A stretch of DNA of 36,832 bases from assembly GCA_016281815.1 (NCBI GenBank), contig JAEEJK010000057.1:1-36832 (forward strand), read 5' to 3'. Below, one piece after another: positions 1 to 5,808 of this stretch. Source of the DNA: Prevotella sp. (GTDB lineage Bacteria > Bacteroidota > Bacteroidia > Bacteroidales > Bacteroidaceae). Position 1 is the first letter of the stretch. The number at the start of each line of letters is the position of its first letter. Both the position numbers and the translations under genes were made by a program. The notes below the pieces were generated by a model. It was given only the letters and a program-made list of their open reading frames with translations, was not told where the DNA came from and made no database searches.

Positions 1-386
1 CCGATGGCATCGTGCGCCGACTTGTTCGGGCGGTAACCATAGGAGTCTTGGTGGAATATGGCTTCAAGTCGGGGAGTGATTTGCATCACCACCGTCATCT
101 GAGCTATCCTGTCGAGGATGGTGGGGATGCCCAAGGGGCGCTTGCCGCCATTCGACTTCGGTATTTCCACTTGCAACACAGGCTCGGGCATATAGCAGCC
201 ACTGCTCATGCGGTTCCAAAGCTTGTACAGGTTATCCTGCATGCACTTGTCAAACTGCTTGAAGTCAATCCTGTCAACGCCCGCGCTGCCTTTGTTGCGC
301 TTGACTGCCTTGTAGGCCTCCCAGACCCAACGCTTGTCAATCACAAAAGGTTTCGCCGCGCCCTCCGTCTTCTCCTTACGCTTCAT
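1..386 (-). CDS. Group II intron reverse transcriptase/maturase, N-terminal part (cut by window edge)
   Basis: The minus-strand frame from ATG at 386-384 is open to the window edge (128 codons plus 2 bases), so only the N-terminus is visible. It reads as the start of a group II intron-encoded protein. An AGVDRIDF stretch lies near residue 36. Next comes the finger region with KSNGGKRPLGIPTILDRIAQ, and then DSYGYRPNKSAHDAI near the edge, the family hallmark before the catalytic RT blocks. The YADD box, the maturase (X) and any endonuclease domain would lie outside the window. In this family the protein splices and mobilises its own intron RNA. The roughly 530 nt upstream, which contain a candidate EBS1, fit the ribozyme part. 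A retron or DGR RT is less likely given that leader. Plus-strand open frames across this stretch are antisense shadows. Confidence 0.93.
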   Translation of the reverse strand, partial: MKRKEKTEGAAKPFVIDKRWVWEAYKAVKRNKGSAGVDRIDFKQFDKCMQDNLYKLWNRMSSGCYMPEPVLQVEIPKSNGGKRPLGIPTILDRIAQMTVVMQITPRLEAIFHQDSYGYRPNKSAHDAI

Positions 387-918
387 AAGTTTCAACTTGT
401 TAGAACTTGGCCAAGTACGCTACCCCCTTCGCTCCATCCCCATTACAGGGACTTCACCACTACTACGGAGCAGTCCGCCACAGACGCAGACATCGGTACT
501 TTCCACCTCCACGGTTCTCGCTCGGTGTTTTCCCTTGGCATTCCACGCCTGCTTCTCACGTTCCTCAGAGAGCCTAAGACAAGTTCTTGCCACCTCTACG
601 CCGCACACCCAGCAGACGGTAAACAGGTTTCCTCTGCCATTATCCCAAGAGCAACAAAGACCCTCAGTTTTGATGTGACCTATTTTTGCTAACGACGCCT
701 CATCAATGGTTCACTTGCGTTCAACTCCTTGTCTCTTACCTTGCCGTCCCTCAACAGGACGACTTTCAATCATCGCTCACTACCCATCAGTTTCCATCAG
801 GGCAGCATGAAGTGGTTTGCAAACAGTGCCTGTACACCGTATGCGGTAGGCCTGCTACCATCTCTTCTGAAGTTACGAACTACGACCCTACAAACGGCCG
901 ATTGTTCTCGTGACACAC
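387..918 (-). mobile_element. 5' ribozyme portion (domains I-III/IV) of a group II intron
   Basis: This non-coding stretch lies upstream of the RT gene on the minus strand. Read on that strand from 918 downwards, it begins GTGTGTCACG, matching the GUGYG start of group II introns. The 8 nt immediately before it (926-919, GCAACAAA) are an exact reverse complement of TTTGTTGC at 660-653, about 258 nt into the intron. That is where EBS1 normally sits in domain I. This pairing supports placing the 5' splice site between 919 and 918. No convincing EBS2-IBS2 pair was identified; TTGCG at 715-719 is only a weak candidate. The 3' half of the intron, including domains V and VI, is beyond the left edge. 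Confidence 0.8.
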
Positions 919-928
919 TTTGTTGCCG

Positions 929-959
929 CAAAGATAATGCAAAACGGGCACAACGCAAA
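929..959 (-). promoter_or_regulatory. Bacteroidetes-type promoter reading into the intron
   Basis: On the minus strand, TTTG (959-956), a 19-bp spacer and TATCTTTG (936-929) match the Bacteroidetes consensus exactly. The predicted start lies near 923-925, so the intron boundary at 919/918 falls about 5 nt into the transcript. The gene this promoter originally served must lie left of the window, beyond the intron. Confidence 0.7.
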
Positions 960-983
960 GAAAACGAGGCTTTTTATTTCCCT

Positions 984-1042
984 TTGCGACAGGTTCTGAG
1001 GGGGTTGGGACACTTTGTCGCAACAAAAGAGGTATGTCGCAA
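984..1042 (+). promoter_or_regulatory. Three-box operator-like module, copy 1
   Basis: TTGCGACA (984-991), 24 bp, TGTCGCAA (1016-1023), 11 bp, TGTCGCAA (1035-1042), followed by a conserved tail CGAACTGAGGGG. The same three boxes with identical spacings recur at 3333-3391 and 5121-5179, each time about 50 bp before a promoter of a small PepSY-like gene. It probably binds a regulator, which is inference. This copy lies between divergent promoters. Confidence 0.75.
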
Positions 1043-1068
1043 CGAACTGAGGGGAAAAACAGAAAAAA

Positions 1069-1100
1069 GTTGCAGACGGACAAAAGGCGACTTATCTTTG
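1069..1100 (+). promoter_or_regulatory. Promoter of the first PepSY-like gene
   Basis: GTTG (1069-1072), a 20-bp spacer and TATCTTTG (1093-1100). The predicted leader is about 80 nt and A-rich. It shares the segment AATGTCAAAAGGAA and a CAATTATGAAAA start region with the leaders at 3544 and 5327. Confidence 0.75.
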
Positions 1101-1184
1101 CAATGTCAAAAGGAAAAAACAAGCCCTTCAGACAACCCAAAAGAAAAAATCAAAACAACAAATAATCACTAAAAAAATACAATT

Positions 1185-1460
1185 ATGAAAAAGTCAAGAA
1201 TTATCCTCGCATCAATCGTTGGTCTGATCATCACCGGTGCAGCAATCACCATCGACATACTTGATGAAGACCGCATCATCCCAGTGGAAGGTTTGCCCGT
1301 AGCAGTCAAGACATACGTGCAAAACAATTATCCCAACAGCAACATTGCATACGCCAAGAAAAAGAACGAAATCATCCAAACCACATATAAGGTGGGCATG
1401 AGCGACGGCTTCGAACTGGAGTTTGACGGCAATGGAATGCTTACAGACTTTGATGACTGA
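1185..1460 (+). CDS. Small exported PepSY-like protein (paralogue 1)
   Basis: 91 residues. An N-terminal hydrophobic segment (about residues 5-24) acts as signal peptide or membrane anchor and ends in ITIDILDEDRII. One repeat follows, of the pattern xxLPVAVKTYVQNNYPN...IAYAKKKN...TTYKVGMSDGFELEFDGNGML, ending in DFDD. This is the pattern of the PepSY-like/DUF2874 family of Bacteroidetes periplasmic proteins, whose role is unknown; some members are suggested to bind or inhibit other proteins. It is closely similar in layout to the 91-residue protein at 5327 and to each half of the two-repeat protein at 3544. All three share an upstream operator-like module and leader, so the unit duplicated with its control region. 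The ATG at 1185 follows the conserved CAATT leader end. A hairpin terminator follows at 1488. Confidence 0.8.
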   Translation: MKKSRIILASIVGLIITGAAITIDILDEDRIIPVEGLPVAVKTYVQNNYPNSNIAYAKKKNEIIQTTYKVGMSDGFELEFDGNGMLTDFDD

Positions 1461-1487
1461 AAAATTGAAAAATGAAGATTGAAAAAG

Positions 1488-1515
1488 GGCAGGATTCACT
1501 TCCTGCCTTTTTTTT
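1488..1515 (+). terminator. Rho-independent terminator after the first PepSY-like gene
   Basis: Stem GGCAGGA (1488-1494) pairs with TCCTGCC (1501-1507) around a 6-nt loop, followed by eight T (1508-1515). Confidence 0.88.
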
Positions 1516-1567
1516 GTCAGTTGAATCGTGAAAAAGAGACAGTTTCCATGCAAGATTTTCCGATATC

Positions 1568-1593
1568 GTTAGTTTATACAAAAAAGAACTAAC
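1568..1593. promoter_or_regulatory. Short inverted repeat before the Trp-rich lipoprotein gene
   Basis: GTTAGTT (1568-1574) and AACTAAC (1587-1593) form a 7-bp inverted repeat with a 12-bp spacer, 16 bp upstream of the ATG at 1610. No clean TAnnTTTG box is visible here (TATCGTTAG at 1564-1572 is the nearest). It could be an operator or a leader hairpin; this is tentative. Confidence 0.35.
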
Positions 1594-1609
1594 TTCACAA
1601 AAATCAAAT

Positions 1610-2068
1610 ATGAGAAAATACTTGTTTTGGATATGGATAGTGGCAACACTGACAATGGGGGTGAGCAGTTGCAGTGATGACAGCGACATTTTTAATGTTG
1701 ATGTCGAACAAACAAGTTTCAATACCAAACTTCTGCCTGGCTACTGGGTATGCATAGATGAAGATGGAAAAGAGCAAAACTGGGGCTGGTGGATCTCGAA
1801 CGAACCATCCACAATGTCGGGAAGTGCCAAAGTGGCTAAGATGTGGCAGCGCCAAAGCCCAAAAGAAAAGGGAGTTTGGTCGGAGGAATCCTTTTGGTGG
1901 ACTGACCAAGATGGGTATATCCACATTTGGATGTGGGAAGGAGACCGCGTCATCACCCATCTCACCAAGAAGAAAATGAGAATAATGAGTTGGTGGCTGC
2001 AAAGTGATCCTGCTTATGCCATATACAAACGCATGGATTCTGCCCCAAACATAGAGGAGAAGAAATAG
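1610..2068 (+). CDS. Trp-rich putative lipoprotein, function unknown
   Basis: 152 residues. A signal peptide ends in a lipobox-like GVSSC with Cys21, so it is probably lipid-anchored in the envelope. The mature part has about 12 Trp in 130 residues, in clusters such as NWGWW, FWWTD, HIWMWEG and SWWLQ. The order GYWVCIDEDGKEQ, then DGYIHIWMWEGDRVI, then MRIMSWWL suggests a small beta-sheet fold like the lipocalin-type lipoproteins of Bacteroidales (LxGxW followed by strands). That is inference from pattern only. It sits between the terminator of the first PepSY-like gene and a convergent gene whose end is only 15 bp away. It lacks the TTGCGACA module of its neighbours. I do not recognise a specific family. 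Confidence 0.75.
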   Translation: MRKYLFWIWIVATLTMGVSSCSDDSDIFNVDVEQTSFNTKLLPGYWVCIDEDGKEQNWGWWISNEPSTMSGSAKVAKMWQRQSPKEKGVWSEESFWWTDQDGYIHIWMWEGDRVITHLTKKKMRIMSWWLQSDPAYAIYKRMDSAPNIEEKK

Positions 2069-2083
2069 ACTACAAAAGTTGAT

Positions 2084-3211
2084 TCAGAAGCAGAAGCCGA
2101 GGCCGATATTGCACACCCCAAGGCAACCATAACCTACTTCGACAGCAAATTTAATTGGTCCGGCACCTACACTTATTCCTATAGGTGAGAGTTGATAGGC
2201 CATTCGCCATTTTGTCTTCTCCATGCTTTCTTCTCTGACGATGGTTCCGTGTGGTTGGTTTGCATTGCCAAACTTCCATTCCTCAATATCGAACTGGAGA
2301 TGGTGGCGCATCACACCCAGCGAGACACGGGAAAACAGACGATAGGTGCGTGTCTCATACCAAGTGTATCTTACAGAAGGAGCCAAAGTGAAACTGCGGC
2401 AATTTGGGTAGCCGTAAGTGACGGTGCCGAGATGCTCTCGCTTGTGTTGTTCCGTCGCATAATAATACTCATCTGTGTAGTTCTCCGAGGACTTGCCCCA
2501 TGCAGCCAAGCCGCCGATGTCCCATTTCCTGTTAAGACGATAGTGGTATTCCAACTTTCCTATGATATATGAATCGCCGAAAATGTCTCCACACTCTGTA
2601 TTTGTTTCCATGTGCATCGGTTGGATGATGTCATCGACAAAGCGTTTCGTAGAATGGTCCACCTGATTGGGACCAAAACCCACTGTGGCGTTGATTTCAT
2701 GCCGTGGGTATGTCACCGGCAACTGCTGTTCTCTGAGTCTGGCTCTCGCATCAGACCCCATGGTCGAGACCATGACTGAATGTCTCTTCCTATAAATCGT
2801 ATCGGCTGCCGACAAACGGTCCACGGGTGTGATGAAAAACTGGTCGTATTTGGGCTTGCTGACGGCGTTTGTCATCAAGTCTATCAAAAAGGAGGATCCC
2901 CACGCAAGCACACTGACCAAAGACCATTCATTGAAGGTTTTCTCCAACACGATGTCGTCGAAGGTATGATGCTCCGAGGTGACCTGGATGTGCTGTCCGT
3001 TGAGTTGCCGACGCTTCACCTCCACGAGGGTCGGAAGTGTGACATCCTTGTACACACCGGCACTGCTGTTGATGGTCACGGGTTCGTCCACATCTCCTTC
3101 GATGAAAACGTCTGCCTTGGTGCCTGAAAACATGGTGGCACATGAAGAAAAACACATGGCCAGCAAAACGGCCATAAGGGTTTGGGATATGACGGATGCT
3201 TTCTGTTTCAT
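2084..3211 (-). CDS. Envelope lipoprotein with PEGA-like N-terminus and barrel-like C-terminal region
   Basis: 375 residues on the minus strand. The N-terminus has a signal peptide with lipobox FSSC (Cys24) followed by ATMFSGTKADVFIEGDVDEPVTINSS. This resembles the CxxxFSGT...V.I.S.P..V.ING opening common to Bacteroidetes lipoproteins with a PEGA-like beta domain (about residues 25-85). A hydrophobic stretch lies near 97-115 (LVSVLAWGSSFLIDLMTN). The second half alternates polar and aromatic residues in strand-like blocks (YHYRLNRKWDIGGLAAWG, VRYTWYETRTYRLFSRVSLGV) and ends in ...GLGFCF. A terminal Phe is typical of outer-membrane beta-barrels. The combination suggests an outer-membrane-associated protein. 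Ligand and role are unknown. It converges on the Trp-rich lipoprotein gene; no clear promoter box was found upstream. Confidence 0.75.
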   Translation of the reverse strand: MKQKASVISQTLMAVLLAMCFSSCATMFSGTKADVFIEGDVDEPVTINSSAGVYKDVTLPTLVEVKRRQLNGQHIQVTSEHHTFDDIVLEKTFNEWSLVSVLAWGSSFLIDLMTNAVSKPKYDQFFITPVDRLSAADTIYRKRHSVMVSTMGSDARARLREQQLPVTYPRHEINATVGFGPNQVDHSTKRFVDDIIQPMHMETNTECGDIFGDSYIIGKLEYHYRLNRKWDIGGLAAWGKSSENYTDEYYYATEQHKREHLGTVTYGYPNCRSFTLAPSVRYTWYETRTYRLFSRVSLGVMRHHLQFDIEEWKFGNANQPHGTIVREESMEKTKWRMAYQLSPIGISVGAGPIKFAVEVGYGCLGVCNIGLGFCF

Positions 3212-3332
3212 AGAATAATGCTACTATCAAGATGATATATACATCCTTTCAACGCCAAAGGGTCGAATATCTTGCATGGAATTCAACCTTTTCTATCAAA
3301 TTTATTAGACCTGTACAGTTGGATTGGGAGGT

Positions 3333-3391
3333 TTGCGACAGATTTCGCAGGGTCTTCTCTCCCCTGTCGCAAGGGAGGGCATGTGTCGCTA
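3333..3391 (+). promoter_or_regulatory. Three-box operator-like module, copy 2
   Basis: TTGCGACA (3333-3340), 24 bp, TGTCGCAA (3365-3372), 11 bp, TGTCGCTA (3384-3391; one mismatch), then CGAAGTGAGGAG. Spacings are identical to copies 1 and 3. It lies 52 bp before the -7 box of the two-repeat PepSY-like gene. Confidence 0.75.
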
Positions 3392-3418
3392 CGAAGTGAG
3401 GAGAAAAAGATAAAAAAG

Positions 3419-3451
3419 TTTGGAATGAGGGGATTACTTGGCTTATCTTTG
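3419..3451 (+). promoter_or_regulatory. Promoter of the two-repeat PepSY-like gene
   Basis: TTTG (3419-3422), a 21-bp spacer and TATCTTTG (3444-3451). The sequence from the -7 box into the leader (TTATCTTTGTAATGTCGAAA) is nearly the same as at 1092 and 5230. Confidence 0.78.
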
Positions 3452-3543
3452 TAATGTCGAAAGGAACAAAAGACCTCCGGAAGACAAAAACAAAGAAAAA
3501 GTGATGAACAACAAAAATAATAACAATTAAAAACGATACAATT

Positions 3544-3987
3544 ATGAAAAAGTCAGTATTTTTCCTCGCCGCACTGATGTGCATGATGATGAACTCCGTG
3601 GCAACCTTTGCCAATGACGTGATCATCCCCGCAACGCAACTTCCCGCCGCTGCACAGTCTTTCATCCAAAAAACCTTCCCAGGACAGGCCATCTCCTACG
3701 CAAAGATCGACAGGGACTTCGGAAAGACCACCTATGAGGTTTGCCTGAACAACGGCACCAAACTGGAGTTTGACAAGAATGGAACATGGGACAAGGTGGA
3801 CTGCAACTACAGCGCCGTTCCCGCCGACCTCGTGCCGGCTGCTATCGCCAACTACGTGAAGACCCATTTCGCTGGTGCCACGATTGTCAAAATCAACAAA
3901 GAGCGCTACGGCTACGACATTGAGTTGTCCAACGATCTTGAACTGAAGTTCAACAAGAAGGGACAACTTCTCAATATCGACGACTGA
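3544..3987 (+). CDS. Periplasmic two-repeat PepSY-like protein (paralogue 2)
   Basis: 147 residues. A signal peptide (MKKSVFFLAALMCMMMNSVATFAND, probable cleavage after AxA near residue 23) is followed by two PepSY-like repeats. Repeat 1 spans about residues 27-84 (LPAAAQSFIQKTFPG...ISYAKIDRD...TTYEVCLNNGTKLEFDKNG). Repeat 2 spans about 85-147 (VPAAIANYVKTHFAG...IVKINKERYGYDIELSNDLELKFNKKGQLL) and ends in NIDD. The architecture matches Bacteroidetes PepSY-like (DUF2874) periplasmic proteins of roughly 140 residues. Unlike the 91-residue paralogues it has a conventional cleavable signal peptide. The shared upstream module suggests co-regulation with both of them. Molecular function is unknown. 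Confidence 0.85.
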   Translation: MKKSVFFLAALMCMMMNSVATFANDVIIPATQLPAAAQSFIQKTFPGQAISYAKIDRDFGKTTYEVCLNNGTKLEFDKNGTWDKVDCNYSAVPADLVPAAIANYVKTHFAGATIVKINKERYGYDIELSNDLELKFNKKGQLLNIDD

Positions 3988-4020
3988 CACGGAATGGCAG
4001 TCTTCCATTCCAATGTGAAC

Positions 4021-4332
4021 AAGAGGGTGTGTCAAAATGAAGATTTTCATTGCCGGCATTTACAATTTGTAATTATTATGGCGTCCTGAAGGGCCAATGA
4101 GCGGTTAGCCCAGGGCAACGCCCTGGGTTTTTATGTGTGGCAACAATTGTCGCCCTGTAAGGGCAAAAGAATTGATTATCAATGCTTTTGCCCTTACAGG
4201 GCGACTTTAAAACTCTGCCTTATACCCACGGCGATTGCCCTGGGCTAACAGATGCTGGCCTTTCAGGCCGTTCTCCTTCCTTACAATCTGTAAGTTGCGC
4301 GTTCAAGTGATTTCATTTTGACACACCCTCTT
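4021..4332. repeat. 312-bp nested palindrome with perfect 21-bp terminal inverted repeats (MITE-like)
   Basis: The ends 4021-4041 (AAGAGGGTGTGTCAAAATGA...) and 4312-4332 are perfect 21-bp inverted repeats. Inside lie further pairs in mirror order. TTACAATTTGTAA (4060-4072) faces TTACAATCTGTAA (4281-4293). CCTGAAGGGCCA (4085-4096) faces 4256-4267 with one mismatch. TTAGCCCAGGGCAA (4105-4118) faces its exact complement at 4235-4248. A perfect 21-bp arm at 4149-4169 faces 4185-4205 around a 15-nt loop that is itself palindromic. A further hairpin, CCCAGGGCAACGCCCTGGG, spans 4109-4127. It contains no gene. The ends resemble insertion-sequence termini, so a non-autonomous element is the best guess; no clear target-site duplication was seen. 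It separates the PepSY-like gene from the flavoprotein gene and could end transcription. Confidence 0.85.
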
Positions 4333-4383
4333 TTTGCTGAACGTGATGAGTGGCTCTTTCTCGATAAAAAAAGAACGATTCCT

Positions 4384-4414
4384 TTTGTTCTCCGCCCGAC
4401 TATTCGTAACTTTG
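4384..4414 (+). promoter_or_regulatory. Promoter of the iron-sulfur flavoprotein gene
   Basis: TTTG (4384-4387), a 19-bp spacer and TAACTTTG (4407-4414), giving a leader of about 15 nt before the ATG at 4434. Confidence 0.8.
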
Positions 4415-4433
4415 GCACGAAAAAAAACACATC

Positions 4434-5054
4434 ATGATGAAAGTATTACTGATCAACGGAAGTCCAAAAGAAAACGGCAACACATTCCTCGCACTCAGTG
4501 AGGTGGCCAAGGCACTGAATGCCGAAGATATCTCAACAGAAATCATCAGCATCGGCAAGGGTGCCATACAGGGATGCATCGCCTGCGGCATGTGCGGACG
4601 CATAGGCAAATGCACGTTCAACGATGACCTCTACTATAAGATATGGAGAACTGTCAATGATGGCATAGACGGACTGGTCATTGGCTCACCCGTCTATTAC
4701 GGCGGACCTAACGGGTCGCTGTGCGCGCTGCTCGACAGGGTGTTCTACTCACTGGGAAGGAAACTGCAATTCAAGCCGGGGGCTTGTGTCGTCACTTGCC
4801 GGCGAGGGGGCGCATCGGCAGCCTTTGACCGGCTCAACAAATATTTCACCATCATGAACATGCCGGTTGTCAGTTCGCAGTATTGGAACATGGCGTATGG
4901 CCATGCCCCGGGACAGGTAGTTCGAGATGAGGAGGGGATGCAGACCATGCGCACACTTGGTCGCAACATGGCATGGGTCATCAAAAAACTGAACGTAGCC
5001 GAGGACGGGCATCCCCAGCAAGAACAGCCCGTTTGGACCAATTTCATCAAATGA
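4434..5054 (+). CDS. Iron-sulfur flavoprotein / NAD(P)H-dependent FMN reductase family
   Basis: 206 residues with a flavodoxin-like fold. The N-terminus MKVLLINGSPKENGNT is the FMN phosphate loop of the NADPH-dependent FMN reductase family. Four cysteines, Cys48-x2-Cys51-x2-Cys54-x5-Cys60, match the compact motif of iron-sulfur flavoproteins, which bind a 4Fe-4S cluster. VIGSPVYYGGPNGSLCALLDR (about 84-104) is the flavin-contacting loop. The family moves electrons in redox or oxidative-stress reactions in the cytoplasm; the physiological partner cannot be told. Two adjacent ATG codons open the frame (4434 and 4437), and either could be used. It has its own promoter at 4384 and appears monocistronic, flanked by the palindromic element and by operator module copy 3. 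Confidence 0.9.
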   Translation: MMKVLLINGSPKENGNTFLALSEVAKALNAEDISTEIISIGKGAIQGCIACGMCGRIGKCTFNDDLYYKIWRTVNDGIDGLVIGSPVYYGGPNGSLCALLDRVFYSLGRKLQFKPGACVVTCRRGGASAAFDRLNKYFTIMNMPVVSSQYWNMAYGHAPGQVVRDEEGMQTMRTLGRNMAWVIKKLNVAEDGHPQQEQPVWTNFIK

Positions 5055-5120
5055 GCATTCATGAACACTCGTGAGATTCATGGTTGAATGATGGCTGAAT
5101 TCATCCGTGAATCCATCCTT

Positions 5121-5179
5121 TTGCGACAGATATGAAGGGGTGATTCCATATCTGTCGCAAATGCTGTCTTCTGTCGCAA
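5121..5179 (+). promoter_or_regulatory. Three-box operator-like module, copy 3, with 14-bp palindrome
   Basis: TTGCGACA (5121-5128), 24 bp, TGTCGCAA (5153-5160), 11 bp, TGTCGCAA (5172-5179), then TGAAGTGAGGAG. In this copy the first two boxes extend to perfect 14-bp inverted arms, TTGCGACAGATATG (5121-5134) and CATATCTGTCGCAA (5147-5160). The hairpin has no T-run, so a terminator role for the upstream gene is less likely than a binding site. Confidence 0.78.
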
Positions 5180-5206
5180 TGAAGTGAGGAGAAAGACAAG
5201 AAAATA

Positions 5207-5238
5207 TTTCCATGCGAGGAAATACCGGCTTAACTTTG
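5207..5238 (+). promoter_or_regulatory. Promoter of the third PepSY-like gene
   Basis: TTTC (5207-5210; one mismatch to TTTG), a 20-bp spacer and TAACTTTG (5231-5238), followed by the leader shared with the other two paralogues (ATTGTCAAAAGGAACAAA). Confidence 0.7.
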
Positions 5239-5326
5239 CATTGTCAAAAGGAACAAACAATGCTTCCGGACAACAAAAAAGAGAAATAAAAAACAAAAAC
5301 AATAATCACCCTAAAAAAAAACAATT

Positions 5327-5602
5327 ATGAAAACTTCAAAACTCCTCCTCCTCACATTCCTCGGACTGATTTTCTCCATCATGGCAGTTACCGTTGACCT
5401 CATCGACAGAGACAGTTTCATCTCAGCAGATCAGTTGCCCACTGCAGCAAAGACCTATCTGCACAAATATTTCCCCAACGGCAACGTGGCTTATTCCAAT
5501 ATCAAAAACGACATCATCAAGGCCACCTATGAAGTCGGAGCCAGCAACAGTTACGAACTGGGGATCGGTTATGATGACATGCTCCTCGACATGGATTATT
5601 GA
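5327..5602 (+). CDS. Small exported PepSY-like protein (paralogue 3)
   Basis: 91 residues, the same length as the protein at 1185 and alignable along its whole length. The hydrophobic N-terminus MKTSKLLLLTFLGLIFSIMAVTVDLIDRDSFI parallels ITIDILDEDRII of paralogue 1. The repeat DQLPTAAKTYLHKYFPNGNVAYSNIKNDIIKATYEVGASNSYELGIGYDDML follows and ends in DMDY. The usual LEFD motif of the repeat is replaced by LGIGYDD, which may weaken or change ligand contacts. No clear signal-peptidase site is visible, so it may stay membrane-anchored. Operator module, promoter and leader are shared with the genes at 1185 and 3544. A strong terminator follows. Function is unknown. Confidence 0.78.
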   Translation: MKTSKLLLLTFLGLIFSIMAVTVDLIDRDSFISADQLPTAAKTYLHKYFPNGNVAYSNIKNDIIKATYEVGASNSYELGIGYDDMLLDMDY

Positions 5603-5634
5603 AATATACCGAAAAGATAATACTCACAAAAACC

Positions 5635-5668
5635 AAAGGGGGCGGGAATGATTCCCGTCCCCTTTTTT
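5635..5668 (+). terminator. Rho-independent terminator after the third PepSY-like gene
   Basis: The stem GGGGGCGGGAA (5638-5648) pairs with TTCCCGTCCCC (5652-5662), with one G-T pair and a 3-nt loop. Seven T follow (5663-5669). Confidence 0.9.
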
Positions 5669-5721
5669 TATCGCATATCCCACTGCAAATCTGCCGAAAA
5701 CGACAAAAAAGCCTTATTTTC

Positions 5722-5752
5722 TTTGCATTCTCACAGAAACTCCCTATTTTTG
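5722..5752 (+). promoter_or_regulatory. Promoter of the GH2 glycosidase gene
   Basis: TTTG (5722-5725), a 19-bp spacer and TATTTTTG (5745-5752). It lies downstream of the frame's earliest possible start at 5599, so it supports choosing the ATG at 5809. Confidence 0.75.
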
Positions 5753-5808
5753 CGGAGAAGTATGACCTGAACAAATGGGGTCGCTCCTCACAAAAAAACA
5801 ATCAACTG

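Noticed and set aside
12..692. Plus-strand open frame of 226 codons, with others at 334-678 and 729-1172
   Set aside because: They are antisense to the group II intron RT and ribozyme or run through promoter DNA, and their translations have no recognisable family pattern.
4149..4205. Central hairpin of the palindromic element as a tRNA or small RNA gene
   Set aside because: A perfect 21-bp stem with a palindromic loop lacks any cloverleaf or promoter; it is better explained as part of the nested repeat.
5121..5160. 14-bp palindrome as terminator of the flavoprotein gene
   Set aside because: No T-run follows, and the same boxes occur with fixed spacing in two other places unrelated to gene ends.
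5599..5808. N-terminal extension of the GH2 gene by 70 codons
   Set aside because: It crosses a terminator and the gene's promoter and would bury the signal peptide; ATG 5809 fits better.
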